A DNA stretch of 64,000 nucleotides from Candidatus Heimdallarchaeota archaeon. Lineage in GTDB: Archaea > Asgardarchaeota > Heimdallarchaeia > Heimdallarchaeales > Heimdallarchaeaceae. How positions within the stretch are numbered: position 1 is the first letter of the stretch; each line of letters begins with the position of its first letter. The stretch covers positions 1 through 64,000 of the forward strand of contig JAHLWR010000017.1 in assembly GCA_019057815.1 (NCBI GenBank), in the 5' to 3' direction. Below the pieces are notes generated by a model that was given only the letters and a program-made list of their open reading frames with translations, was not told the origin of the DNA and did not search any database. Position numbers and translations under genes: made by a program. Shown here piece after piece: positions 27,277-37,197 of the stretch.

Positions 27277-29421
27277 TTGTGGCTATTTGTTATAGAAATG
27301 GCTGAACTACATGGCATCGTTAAAGGAATGGATTGTGCTTCTTGTCAGACTAAAATAGTTAAAAACTTAGAAAAAACTCTAGGTGTGAAATCTGTCAAAC
27401 TCAGCCTTGTATCAACAAAAATCAAAATCGAATATGATGAAACAAAACTTGATGACAAAGTGCTAAAGAAGAATATCAAAAAGATGGGGTATGAATATAA
27501 GGCTGATTATCAAAGAAGTGGTTTTTTTAATTTAAAGGAAAACAAGAAAATTATCTATGCCTTAATAGGAACTCTTTTTCTAACATTAACTTTATTCAGC
27601 AAGTTTACATCTTTTCCTGAATATTCTATCAAATTGATTCCCAATTTTCCCATACCTATTTTTCCACTTATTACCATTTTAATTGGAGGGGTTCCTGTCT
27701 TTGTACATGCTTTTGCGTCTATTAGAGCATTAACAATAGACATAGATCTTCTAATGGTAATTGCGATTTTTGGTGCAGCATTAATTGGAGAATGGGAAGA
27801 AGCTGCGGAGATTGTTATTTTATTTTCGGTAGCTGAACTAATTGAAGCTTATACCTTGGATAAAGCTCGGAATTCAATTAGAGAACTAATGGACTTAACT
27901 CCTCCAACAGCTATAAAGTTAATCAAAGGAAAAAAACACTCTGTGGTTCCTGTTGAAGATCTGATTGTAGGTGATAGAATCAGCGTAAAACCTGGGGGAA
28001 AAATACCAGTTGATGGTAAAATTGAGTGGGGATCATCAAATATAGATCAAAGTACAATAACTGGTGAATCCAAACCTTCAGAAAAACGTGTGGGGGATAA
28101 AGTATTTGCAGGGACAATAAATCTAGAAGGCTATCTCATTATCAGAGCAACAAGTATGTATAATGAGACTACATTATCAAGAATAATAAAATTAGTAGAG
28201 GACGCAGAGAGTAAGAAAGCGAAAGCTGAACAATTTGTACAAGTTTTTGCAAAGTATTATACTCCTATAATGGTTCTAGTTGCAATCTTAATCACTTTCA
28301 TTCCTGTTGTCATTTTTAGTCAAGATTTCAATGTGTGGATTTATCGAAGTTTAGTCACTTTAGTAGTAGCATGCCCTTGTGCTCTTGTTCTATCTACACC
28401 AATAACAGTCGTAACTGCAATAACTAGAGCCTCAAAAAGAGGTGCCTTAATTAAAGGAGGTCAGTATCTTGAAGCTCTTTCAAAAATATCGGTATTAGCT
28501 ATTGATAAAACGGGTACACTTACACTTGGAAAGTTGAAAGTCTATAAAGTTGAAGCATTAAATAAATTTCCAGAGGAAGAACTGTTAATAATATCAAAAA
28601 ACCTTGAAAAACATTCAGAACATCTGATAGCAAAAGCAATAGTGAACTATTGTGATGAGATGAATGTTAGAGATTTAGCTTTTGATGAAGTGCAAATTTT
28701 TGCGGGAAAGGGTATTAAAGGTGTTATAGGCGATGATCAATACTACATCGGTAATTCTACCCTAGCTTTGGAAGCTATACGAGACAATATACATCTAGAT
28801 TGCGATGAAACTGAAAGCGTTGTAAGTTATGTGATAAAAAATAAAAGAGTCGTAGGACATTTTCATCTGTCCGATGAATTGAGAAAGGAATCAAAAAGTG
28901 TTATTAATTACATAAAGAAAGCTGGAATTGATAACATCTATATGTTGACTGGGGATAATGCTGAAATAGCTTCAACAATAGCTAGAGATTTAAAAATCGA
29001 TTATCACGCTGAACTTCTACCTGAAAACAAGATTGAAATTGTAGAAAAATTAAGATCTGAACATGGTTCTATAGCTTTTATAGGAGATGGAATCAATGAT
29101 GCTCCTGCATTAGCTACAGCCGATGTTTCAATTGCCATGGCGCATTCTGATACAGCTGTTGCAATCGAGACTGCTGATATAGTGTTAGCCTCAAATGATT
29201 TAGGTGTTTTACCATATCTTTTTGTTCTTAGTACACAAACTCGGAATACGATTAAAATTAATATAGCAGTTTCACTGATAATAAAACTTGTTTTCTTTGT
29301 TTTAGTTTTCTTTGATATCACTCAACTTTGGATGGCTGTCTTATTTGGTGATATGGGCGCTTCTTTGTTAGTAATTCTAAATGCAATGAGAGTAGGGAGA
29401 CAAAAAATATTTTTAAGTTAA
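27277..29421 (+). CDS. Heavy-metal P1B-type ATPase (probably Zn/Cd/Pb class) with N-terminal HMA domain; start may be 27298
   Basis: GMDCASCQTKIVKNLEKTLG; ACPCALVLSTP; DKTGTLTLG; DMGASLLVILNAMRV. Confidence 0.93.
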   Translation: MWLFVIEMAELHGIVKGMDCASCQTKIVKNLEKTLGVKSVKLSLVSTKIKIEYDETKLDDKVLKKNIKKMGYEYKADYQRSGFFNLKENKKIIYALIGTLFLTLTLFSKFTSFPEYSIKLIPNFPIPIFPLITILIGGVPVFVHAFASIRALTIDIDLLMVIAIFGAALIGEWEEAAEIVILFSVAELIEAYTLDKARNSIRELMDLTPPTAIKLIKGKKHSVVPVEDLIVGDRISVKPGGKIPVDGKIEWGSSNIDQSTITGESKPSEKRVGDKVFAGTINLEGYLIIRATSMYNETTLSRIIKLVEDAESKKAKAEQFVQVFAKYYTPIMVLVAILITFIPVVIFSQDFNVWIYRSLVTLVVACPCALVLSTPITVVTAITRASKRGALIKGGQYLEALSKISVLAIDKTGTLTLGKLKVYKVEALNKFPEEELLIISKNLEKHSEHLIAKAIVNYCDEMNVRDLAFDEVQIFAGKGIKGVIGDDQYYIGNSTLALEAIRDNIHLDCDETESVVSYVIKNKRVVGHFHLSDELRKESKSVINYIKKAGIDNIYMLTGDNAEIASTIARDLKIDYHAELLPENKIEIVEKLRSEHGSIAFIGDGINDAPALATADVSIAMAHSDTAVAIETADIVLASNDLGVLPYLFVLSTQTRNTIKINIAVSLIIKLVFFVLVFFDITQLWMAVLFGDMGASLLVILNAMRVGRQKIFLS

Positions 29422-29469
29422 AAGATTAAATTAATAAATTCCTCAAAATATAGAAGAATGTGAAGTGAA

Positions 29470-31329
29470 ATGAGCAAGACAGATAAATCTGTTTCAAAAA
29501 TAATGCTATATATATTCATCTTAGTGTTAGTAATTTCATCAATCTTTGCAGTAACGATGTTTGGACCCCGTCCTGACACAGAAAGAAGCTTGTTTACATT
29601 AACCTTGAGACATTATACTAGAGGCTATGAACCACTATATTACAGTGATTATGCCTTGACAATAGTTCAAGATCTTAGAGAGATAGGGATTGATGCAGAA
29701 GAAATAGCAATGGACTATGCAACATATCTAGAAACTGTTGTAAATGACAGAAACTTCGATTTAGCGATTTTAGAGGTAGAAGGTGAAACAGCTCCACATT
29801 TAGAACAATTATTTGGAGAAAAAGCGTCACTCAACTTGTTTAATTTTGTAAACAAACTTGACGATGGTTTACTTTCAAACCTTACAAAAGAAATATCCAT
29901 GGAACTAAATTATAATACTCGAATTTCTCTTTACCATGACTTACAAGCTCATATAATGAGTAATATTGTCCCCATGGTACCTTTGTTTACTCCAGTAAGA
30001 TCCTACGCTTTCTGGGATAATCTAATGGGTTTCTCAGCGGAGCTTGGACTATCCAACAGCCTGCCTTATATGTCTTTTTCAGGAATTCATGAAGGACAAG
30101 AATCTACTGATAATCTGAAAATTGGTGTTAGTAGATGGTTTACATTAAACCCAATAAGGAGCACATTGAATACTGAAAAACTGTTCCTTTCTTTAATTAT
30201 GGATAAATTGATTGCAGTTGATGCTGAAAGCAAAATTTCAAATAATGGATTAATAAATTATTGGGAATATTTGAATGATACAACATTACTCTTACGTTTA
30301 AGGCAAAATGTTATCTGGCAAAACGATGTTGATGAAATATTTACAGATGTACCATTTACATCAAATGATACTGCTTTCACATTAGAATTGTTGAGAGATG
30401 TTGCATCCAACCTTAATTACGGTATGTACAGCTGGATTAAAGGATATGAAGTTCTTAATTCTACTGATATAAAAATCTACATAGATGGAAACGCTACCAC
30501 AACTCAAAATGAACCATACGCATTTGCTCTAGAAGATTTATCTGTTTATCCCTTACCTGACCATTATTTAAATGTCAGCTCATCGGTAGCAGACGTAGTT
30601 CTATCCAGTGAATGGAGCAAATACAGTAGTAATCCGATTGGTACAGGTAAATATCAAGTAAACTTTGAAGAAGCAGTATCAGAATATTATCTTGAACTTG
30701 ATAAATTTATAAACTGGCACGAAACCGGTGTTTTACCAAGTACTCCTGTGAATTTACAATTCGATAAAATAATGGCAAATACTTATACTGACACCTACTC
30801 TTTAGGTCTTGATTTGGAAGCTGGAATAGTAATTGACTTTGGAGATTTTGGAAGAGATCCATCTTCTATTAAGAATACAATCTCAAGTGATAATATCTTA
30901 ACTGATTATGCAAAAGAGAATTCAATTATCTTCCTCGCTTTTAATTTAAACAACCCTAATTTTGGTGGGGAGTTAAATTATGAACCAAGCACTGATGAAG
31001 GAATGTCAAAAGCTCTTGCGATGAGAAAGGCAATTGCTAGTATTATTGATAAAGTAAAAATGAATGGAATTCTTCATAATTCAATTTACAATACTACTGA
31101 TTCTCCAGTATCTATGTATCACACAGATTACTATTATAGTGGAGTTCAAAAGTATCCATATAATATTCAATCCGCTGTGAATTACATAAATCTTGCTGGT
31201 CACAACGTTTCTTTACCTCAGACTACAAATACAACAGAGTCTCCTCTTACTTTTGCATGTTCTGTTATAGCCATTAGTTTTAGCTCTGCAGGAATTACGA
31301 TAATTATGCGGAAAAAGCGTAAATATTGA
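29470..31329 (+). CDS. SBP_bac_5-like solute-binding protein, apparently circularly permuted, with TMs at both ends
   Basis: C-lobe-like block (IVQDLREIGIDAEEIAMDYATYLETVVNDRNFDLAI...IMSNIVPMVPLFTP) precedes N-lobe-like block (LSLIMDKLIAVDAES...LLLRLRQNVIWQND...PIGTGKYQV...MRKAIASIIDK). Confidence 0.7.
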   Translation: MSKTDKSVSKIMLYIFILVLVISSIFAVTMFGPRPDTERSLFTLTLRHYTRGYEPLYYSDYALTIVQDLREIGIDAEEIAMDYATYLETVVNDRNFDLAILEVEGETAPHLEQLFGEKASLNLFNFVNKLDDGLLSNLTKEISMELNYNTRISLYHDLQAHIMSNIVPMVPLFTPVRSYAFWDNLMGFSAELGLSNSLPYMSFSGIHEGQESTDNLKIGVSRWFTLNPIRSTLNTEKLFLSLIMDKLIAVDAESKISNNGLINYWEYLNDTTLLLRLRQNVIWQNDVDEIFTDVPFTSNDTAFTLELLRDVASNLNYGMYSWIKGYEVLNSTDIKIYIDGNATTTQNEPYAFALEDLSVYPLPDHYLNVSSSVADVVLSSEWSKYSSNPIGTGKYQVNFEEAVSEYYLELDKFINWHETGVLPSTPVNLQFDKIMANTYTDTYSLGLDLEAGIVIDFGDFGRDPSSIKNTISSDNILTDYAKENSIIFLAFNLNNPNFGGELNYEPSTDEGMSKALAMRKAIASIIDKVKMNGILHNSIYNTTDSPVSMYHTDYYYSGVQKYPYNIQSAVNYINLAGHNVSLPQTTNTTESPLTFACSVIAISFSSAGITIIMRKKRKY

Positions 31330-31514
31330 GGTTAACTCGACGAATAAAATCGTAGAATTAAGGTATTTTTAATGATTCAAAGTAGAATAGAAGAAAGTAC
31401 AAAAATTGTAAGAGAAGAATCTTTTGAAAAACAAAGGAGAGTCATACGTAAAAGAGCCTTAAAATGAAAATGCATCGAAAATAATGGCTAATATAGGTTA
31501 GTAGTAGAAAAAAG

Positions 31515-31522
31515 TTTAAATA
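31515..31522 (+). promoter_or_regulatory. Candidate TATA box for the downstream structured element
   Basis: aaaaaagTTTAAATAg, ~25 nt before ~31545. Confidence 0.4.
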
Positions 31523-31575
31523 GTTATCACGTGTAAGCTTTATTTGGTGGATAAAGGGATTCAAGAAATATTGAA

Positions 31576-31852
31576 GCAAGGAAATGTAAACTGAACAGAA
31601 GGCTGTGCGAAAGCAATCCGATACTCACTCTCCTTCCATGGAGCGTGAAGGAACTTGGTTGACATTTTAAATGGTTTGAACCCCTTTTAGGCTTTTGGAT
31701 AGACCTCCTAAAAGCCGTAATCCCCAGAACCAAACGAAAGTTTGGAACAGATTTCTAGTTCTAAACCAGAAATCTGTCAGAACCCCCAACCAAAAACTAG
31801 GTCAAGAGTGTCGTGTAAGAAAATCCCCTCTGTTCAGGCATTAATTCCTTGC
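31576..31852 (+). ncRNA. Candidate structured ncRNA of unknown family (a MITE-like element is the alternative)
   Basis: Ends pair as 7 bp (gcaagga/tccttgc) + 8x8 internal loop + 9 bp (ctgaacaga/tctgttcag); internal GAAA-capped CCAAAC/GTTTGG and ACAGATTTCT/AGAAATCTGT hairpins; no convincing ORF. Confidence 0.45.
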
Positions 31853-31989
31853 AAAAAGCACTTTTTGTGGTTTCATTATCTGTAATTAATTTTTCCGATA
31901 TTTCCTTCAAATATATTAACAAACTTGGAACTATAAGTTTTTAAAGCGGTTTACAACACAAAAAGTAGATATTAACTTAAGGTGATTGC

Positions 31990-32175
31990 ATGGGTCACGG
32001 ATCGCTTCAAAAGTCAGGAAAAGTTAGAAAACAAACCCCTAAAGTAACTGCCAAAGAGAGGCATAGTGCCATTCCTAGAAGAAGTCTTCGTAATAAATAT
32101 GTTAGAAGAGTTCAATTGGGCAAATATGCTGGTCAACCTTCAAGTATGGGTTCTAAACGCGTTAGAAGCAGATAA
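31990..32175 (+). CDS. rps30e: Small ribosomal subunit protein eS30
   Basis: MGHGSLQKSGKVRKQTPKVTAKE, the eS30 signature. Confidence 0.88.
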   Translation: MGHGSLQKSGKVRKQTPKVTAKERHSAIPRRSLRNKYVRRVQLGKYAGQPSSMGSKRVRSR

Positions 32176-32206
32176 TATTTTACCTATTCATTTTTCTGGT
32201 CATTAT

Positions 32207-33799
32207 ATGAATGACAGAGGTCAAGCTCTAATAGAGATTAAAAAACAGCTTATTGTACAAGGAATACAGTCATCAGAAGAGCTTGATAAAATCAAAAGGA
32301 AGATATCAAGAAAATATCATCTCAAAATCTATCCAAAGAACAGTGAGATTCTTTTCATCTGCAATGATAAGGAAAAAGAACAACTTCTACCTATTCTAAT
32401 GATAAGAAAAGTAAGAACACTTTCTGGAGTGGCTGTTGTTGCAGCAATGACTCGTCCATGGGAATGCCCTCATGGTAAATGCATTATGTGTCCAGGGGGA
32501 CCTGAAGAAGGCAAACCTCAGAGCTACACCGGTTATGAACCTACAGCAATGAGAGGAATAAGAAATAATTATGATCCTTATCTTCAAGTGCAAGATAGAG
32601 TTAAGCAACTGGAAGCTATAGGACATTCAACGGAAAAAGTTGATGTTATAGTAATGGGAGGAACCTTTACTCATCAACCATCAGATTACCAAGAGTGGTT
32701 TATTAAGAGACTATTTGATGGTCTTAATGAAGACGATGCAAGTTCTATACTTGAAGCTCATAAGAAAAATGAGACTACAACGCATCGTTGTGTGGGGTTA
32801 ACTGTGGAAACTCGCCCTGATCAGATTAATACTGAAACTATAGATAGTCTCTTGAACTACGGAGTTACTAGGTTAGAGATAGGCGTTCAAACTGTTTTTG
32901 ATGATGTTTTTGAGAAAATGAACAGGGGCCATGGTTCAAAAGAAGTGATAAACGCTTTCCAATTAATCAAGGATTCAGGTCTCAAAATAACAGCACATAT
33001 GATGCCAGGTTTACCTGGATCGAATTTAAAAAGAGATTTAGAAGCATTTTATACTCTGTTTAATGATGAAAAATATAAACCAGATGAGATTAAAATTTAT
33101 CCTACAATGGTTATACTTGGCACAAAACTATATGAAGATTACAAAAATGGGAGATATGAGCCTTTAACAAATGAGAATACTGCTTCATTAATATCAGAAA
33201 TTAAAAAACTTGTACCTCCTTATGTTAGAATAAAACGTGTACTGAGAGATATTCCAGCTCACCAAATCGCAGCTGGTCCAAATAAAAGTGATTTAAGACT
33301 TGATGCACAGCGAATTTTGCATCAAGAAGGGAAAAAATGTCGTTGTATACGTTGTAGAGAAATAGGGCATTATTTATACAAAGAAAAGGGTGATTTTGAT
33401 GCTTCTAGTATAGCTTATGTCCACAGAAGTTATGCTGCAAGTGGTGGTAGGGAACATTTCTTATCATTTGAAGAAGTTAAAAATGATGTTTTGATTGGTT
33501 TCTTAAGGTTAAGAGAACTGAGTCAAGATTTATTTAGACTTGAGTTTCAGCATGTTTCAACAATTCTAGTTAGAGAACTCCATATATATGGTGAATCACT
33601 TGCTATAAAATCGAAAGTAAAAGCAGACATTCAGTGGCAACATCGTGGATATGGTCGAGAGCTCCTTATAAAAGCAGAGGAAGTTGGGAAAGAAAAAGGA
33701 TACTCCAAGATAGCCGTTATATCAGGAATAGGTGCAAGAGAGTATTATCGGAAATTTGGTTATTCACTAGATGGATCTTATATGTCGAAGAAACTCTGA
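32207..33799 (+). CDS. elp3: Elongator-like tRNA U34 modification enzyme Elp3 (radical SAM + GNAT); the longer ORF from 32066 overlaps eS30
   Basis: CPHGKCIMCPGGPEEGKPQSYTGYEPTAMRG; C-terminal GNAT domain; internal ATG at 32207 avoids the eS30 overlap. Confidence 0.93.
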   Translation: MNDRGQALIEIKKQLIVQGIQSSEELDKIKRKISRKYHLKIYPKNSEILFICNDKEKEQLLPILMIRKVRTLSGVAVVAAMTRPWECPHGKCIMCPGGPEEGKPQSYTGYEPTAMRGIRNNYDPYLQVQDRVKQLEAIGHSTEKVDVIVMGGTFTHQPSDYQEWFIKRLFDGLNEDDASSILEAHKKNETTTHRCVGLTVETRPDQINTETIDSLLNYGVTRLEIGVQTVFDDVFEKMNRGHGSKEVINAFQLIKDSGLKITAHMMPGLPGSNLKRDLEAFYTLFNDEKYKPDEIKIYPTMVILGTKLYEDYKNGRYEPLTNENTASLISEIKKLVPPYVRIKRVLRDIPAHQIAAGPNKSDLRLDAQRILHQEGKKCRCIRCREIGHYLYKEKGDFDASSIAYVHRSYAASGGREHFLSFEEVKNDVLIGFLRLRELSQDLFRLEFQHVSTILVRELHIYGESLAIKSKVKADIQWQHRGYGRELLIKAEEVGKEKGYSKIAVISGIGAREYYRKFGYSLDGSYMSKKL

Positions 33800-34071
33800 A
33801 AGGATAAACATGGTAAAGATTTAAGCGTTCTATTATCTTTGTTTGTTGTTTAAATCTTATATGTTTGTAGATAATGCTTCTATTAATGGACAAATATCAT
33901 TCTATTGGTATTTTTATTTCAAATTTACTACCATTTTTCCAAAAATTCAAAAGTAGGTTGCCTGCGATTTGTGATTCAATAAAAAACTAAGGTTCTAGAA
34001 TGTGACTGTACCTTAGAATTTATATTTGTTCAAATCATAAATTAATTAAGCGATTACATCAAGGTGACACT

Positions 34072-35070
34072 GTGTCCAAAAAGACGAGTCAGGAACTCTT
34101 AAAACTTGTTAGCCTTAAATTACGTCTTAACCATTTTCAAACAGTCAACCTTTCGTCTAGTAGTAAAGCTTGTTTTGATATTATAGCAAAGAAAGGAAAT
34201 CGCACAATTATTCTGAAAATAGAACCTTATGTTGATAATTTTAATAGAGAAAAATCGTATGAATTAAAGAGCATAGCGCAATTCCTAGAGGCTTCTCCTA
34301 TTATTGTTGGAACAAGAGGTCGGCGATTCAAAAATATAGATGAAGGACTAGTCCTTCTACGATACGGTATACCCGTTGTGAGCCCCGAAACTCTTGAATC
34401 TTTAATAGCTGAAGGGATACCACCAATCGTATATTGTAGCAGAGGTGGATATTTCGTGAATATTGATCGAAAACTTTTACGCAGAGCAAGAATGGAGAAG
34501 AACTATAGTTATACTGAGCTTGCTCATTTGGTTGGAGTAGCTAGAAGTACTGTTTACGAATATGAACACAATATAAATCCCCCTCCTGAAATAGCTGCTA
34601 GGTTGGAAAACGTTCTAAAAACCTCGATAGCTGAAGGGATTCCCATATTTGAAATAGAAATACAAAACGAAGAAAAACCAGAATCTTATCTGTCAGGTAA
34701 TCTATCACCGTTCAAAGAGGAAATAGCTTCTCTTTTAGAGAATTTGGGTGTAATTTCACAGTTTTGGACACATCAATCTCCTTTTGATGCATTCGGAGAA
34801 CATCAAAGTGACCAAGTTAAGAGTGGTTTGAATGTTCTAGTATGTGTAGATGATTCTCATCATAGCAATGTGATAAAAAGAATTAATACAACTGTCAACA
34901 TAGCATCGTTGGCAAAAAGAAGGGCTATAATGATAGTAGATGAAGAACAAGACAATCAGATTTCACAAAAAATGCCTACTTTCACGTTGGATGAACTACA
35001 ACAAATGCAAAGGGCATTTGAACTTGTAAAAAAATGGGCAAAAAAGCAAAAAGAATTGAAGTTTACATGA
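34072..35070 (+). CDS. Archaeal HTH-type transcriptional regulator (XRE-like HTH)
   Basis: MEKNYSYTELAHLVGVARSTVYEYEHNINPPPEIAARLENVL; archaeal family N-terminal GTRGRRFKNIDEGLVLLRYGIPVVSPETL. Confidence 0.85.
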   Translation: MSKKTSQELLKLVSLKLRLNHFQTVNLSSSSKACFDIIAKKGNRTIILKIEPYVDNFNREKSYELKSIAQFLEASPIIVGTRGRRFKNIDEGLVLLRYGIPVVSPETLESLIAEGIPPIVYCSRGGYFVNIDRKLLRRARMEKNYSYTELAHLVGVARSTVYEYEHNINPPPEIAARLENVLKTSIAEGIPIFEIEIQNEEKPESYLSGNLSPFKEEIASLLENLGVISQFWTHQSPFDAFGEHQSDQVKSGLNVLVCVDDSHHSNVIKRINTTVNIASLAKRRAIMIVDEEQDNQISQKMPTFTLDELQQMQRAFELVKKWAKKQKELKFT

Positions 35071-35096
35071 GCTAGATTTGTTCTAGATTTTTGCCT

Positions 35097-35789
35097 CTAC
35101 TTTTGTCCAACTATCATAACATGATCTTTCTCAAAAGATTCAAGGTCAATTGTCTCTAAGATTGTTAATCCAAAAGATTTCAATTGTTCTTCAACTTCTT
35201 TGTAAATAAGCTTTGGTTCTTTTGTGACGTCAATACTCCTTGCCTTTACAGCTATGAAAAAGTATCCGTCTTTTTTGAGAAAAGCTTTGATGTTTGTATT
35301 CAGTATCTCTGCTTGAGTAGGTTGAGCCACATCTTCATAAAGGATATCAACCATAGGGACAGTAAAACTATAACCTTCTGGGAAGCGTGCATCAGCATGT
35401 ATTGGAATAATGTTTTTTCTTCTTTCTGCTATATTTATCAAGTCACTAACTGATCTTGAAGAAAATTCTACTGCATAAATTACACCATCTTCACCAATCA
35501 TATCTGAAACATGTGATACTGTTGTTCCTGAAGCTGCTCCAAGATATAAAATTGAACATCCTTTGGAAAATGGGTATGTTTTCATGTTATTACGTATCGC
35601 AGCAGCAAGTTTACTTTTAAAGGGGTCAAAAGTTCTGTATTCTTTTTCATCAATTTTAATTAGGCGTTCAGTATAGACTTGATATCCTGGATCTGCATTT
35701 AAAGTAGCTAAACGAACATTTCCATCTCTCAACGTGATCCAAAATAAATCGTTATGTTCATGGTTTTTTAATTCAAACATTCTTATCAA
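35097..35789 (-). CDS. flpA: Fibrillarin-like rRNA/tRNA 2'-O-methyltransferase
   Basis: ILYLGAASGTTVSHVSDMIGEDGVIYAVEFS; VDILYEDVAQPTQAEI. Confidence 0.95.
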   Translation of the reverse strand: MIRMFELKNHEHNDLFWITLRDGNVRLATLNADPGYQVYTERLIKIDEKEYRTFDPFKSKLAAAIRNNMKTYPFSKGCSILYLGAASGTTVSHVSDMIGEDGVIYAVEFSSRSVSDLINIAERRKNIIPIHADARFPEGYSFTVPMVDILYEDVAQPTQAEILNTNIKAFLKKDGYFFIAVKARSIDVTKEPKLIYKEVEEQLKSFGLTILETIDLESFEKDHVMIVGQK

Positions 35790-37147
35790 TTACTCCTCTG
35801 CTTTTTCTTTGGCGATTCCGTTCTCTTTTTATTATATCTTGGTTTTCCTTTAGTGTATCTTGGTTTTCCTTTGCTGTATCTTGGTTTTCCTTTATCGTGC
35901 CCAGATCTAGGTTTGCTGTATCCAGATCTTGGTCTGCGGTCACTAGATGGTTTAAAATCATATTTGATAGGTTCTTTCTTGCCTTCAGGAGGATTTTCAT
36001 ATTTTTTCTGAATTTCTTCGATTTTGCGTTCTAAATCCTTGCGTAGTTGATCTCCAACAAATTCACCATGAAATGCGTCTACACGAGCTGCTATAGTCAA
36101 TCTCCCTGCAATAGCCCGAGCTATGTTTCCTCTCTGCCACCATGGACAACTGTGTAATTCAGGAATTTGATAAATGATTCCATGTTTAGGTGGTTTTGCA
36201 CCTGATTTTAAAGATCGGAAAAGAGCTTTTTCCGCTCCGAGAAGCTGAACTGTACTTGCTGGTAACATTGCCATTTCTCTTAACCCTCCTGCAAGTGCAA
36301 TCAAACGTGCAGATATTGATGATCCTGCAACTGCTTGCAGATTGGGCGCTACTCGCATTAATTCTCTTTCAATCCACGCTTCTAATCTCTCCCTCTCCTC
36401 ATACAAATCAAGATTTCTTGATGCGAATTGTCGAAGTGGAAGTAAATCTTCAAAAGAATAATCAGCTCCCATTGAACTTTTAGCTTTTTCTGCGATTTCA
36501 GCACTTTTTTGGGAACTAAAACCAAATTTCTGGAGTTTTTCTGCAGTAAAATCACTTCTCGAACCAATCTCTGTTATTATTTTACAGAGAGTAACATGAT
36601 TCTCAATAATCTTCAGAATTTCAGGAAAGTGAGTTCCATACCACTCTCGGATTCTTGAAACAAATAAGTTAGCAGTCTTGTCAATGTCATCCATCGATAA
36701 TATCGCATGAACTACCATTTTGTCTACACGTTGAGAACTGTGAGCAACTTTCTTTTTTGAAAGAATGATACCCACTTCTCGGACAAGTTCTACATACTCT
36801 CTTATATTAGAAATATAATTATCTTCAATCAAAATACCAGTAAGATTTTCTTTAAATTGAGTATAAACCTCTGATTCTAAATTTAATTCGCATTTTTTTC
36901 CAACTGAACGTCCAAAATGAAGAATATCGTTGCTATTAGTGATTATTTTTTCTATTTCAATTTCATTTAATAATCCTTGAAGCTCTTCAGAATTGTTGTA
37001 CAAAGTTAAATTGTGTATTTTTTGTGCTATTTCGTTAGCATTCTTCGGATAAAGTTTCTTAGCAATAAGATTATCATCAACATCATAAATGAAAAATCCA
37101 GTAATATCTGAAAATATCTTAACTGTCATAAGTCTCTCAGAACTCAT
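35786..37147 (-). CDS. nop5: Nop5/Nop56-family C/D RNP protein with basic KGKPRY repeat tail
   Basis: LIALAGGLREMAMLPASTVQLLGAEKALFRSLKSGAKPPKHGIIYQIPELHSCPWWQRGNIARAIAGRLTIAARVDAF; overlaps flpA by 4 bp. Confidence 0.95.
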   Translation of the reverse strand: MSSERLMTVKIFSDITGFFIYDVDDNLIAKKLYPKNANEIAQKIHNLTLYNNSEELQGLLNEIEIEKIITNSNDILHFGRSVGKKCELNLESEVYTQFKENLTGILIEDNYISNIREYVELVREVGIILSKKKVAHSSQRVDKMVVHAILSMDDIDKTANLFVSRIREWYGTHFPEILKIIENHVTLCKIITEIGSRSDFTAEKLQKFGFSSQKSAEIAEKAKSSMGADYSFEDLLPLRQFASRNLDLYEERERLEAWIERELMRVAPNLQAVAGSSISARLIALAGGLREMAMLPASTVQLLGAEKALFRSLKSGAKPPKHGIIYQIPELHSCPWWQRGNIARAIAGRLTIAARVDAFHGEFVGDQLRKDLERKIEEIQKKYENPPEGKKEPIKYDFKPSSDRRPRSGYSKPRSGHDKGKPRYSKGKPRYTKGKPRYNKKRTESPKKKQRSN

Positions 37148-37197
37148 AAAAATAAAATGAAATAAAAAAGGTTTTGATTTTAATGTCTTTAAATATG

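Noticed and set aside
31576-31852. Structured region as RNase P RNA or SRP RNA
   Set aside because: On both strands I could not find the conserved RNase P core (GAGGAAAGUC-type, ACAGAA...GGCUUA in the right order) or the SRP helix 8 GGAAGG-AGCA motif, so it is left as unknown.
32066-32206. Longer Elp3 N-terminus from 32066
   Set aside because: It overlaps the eS30 gene out of frame and lacks Elp3-like sequence; a start near 32207 is more likely.
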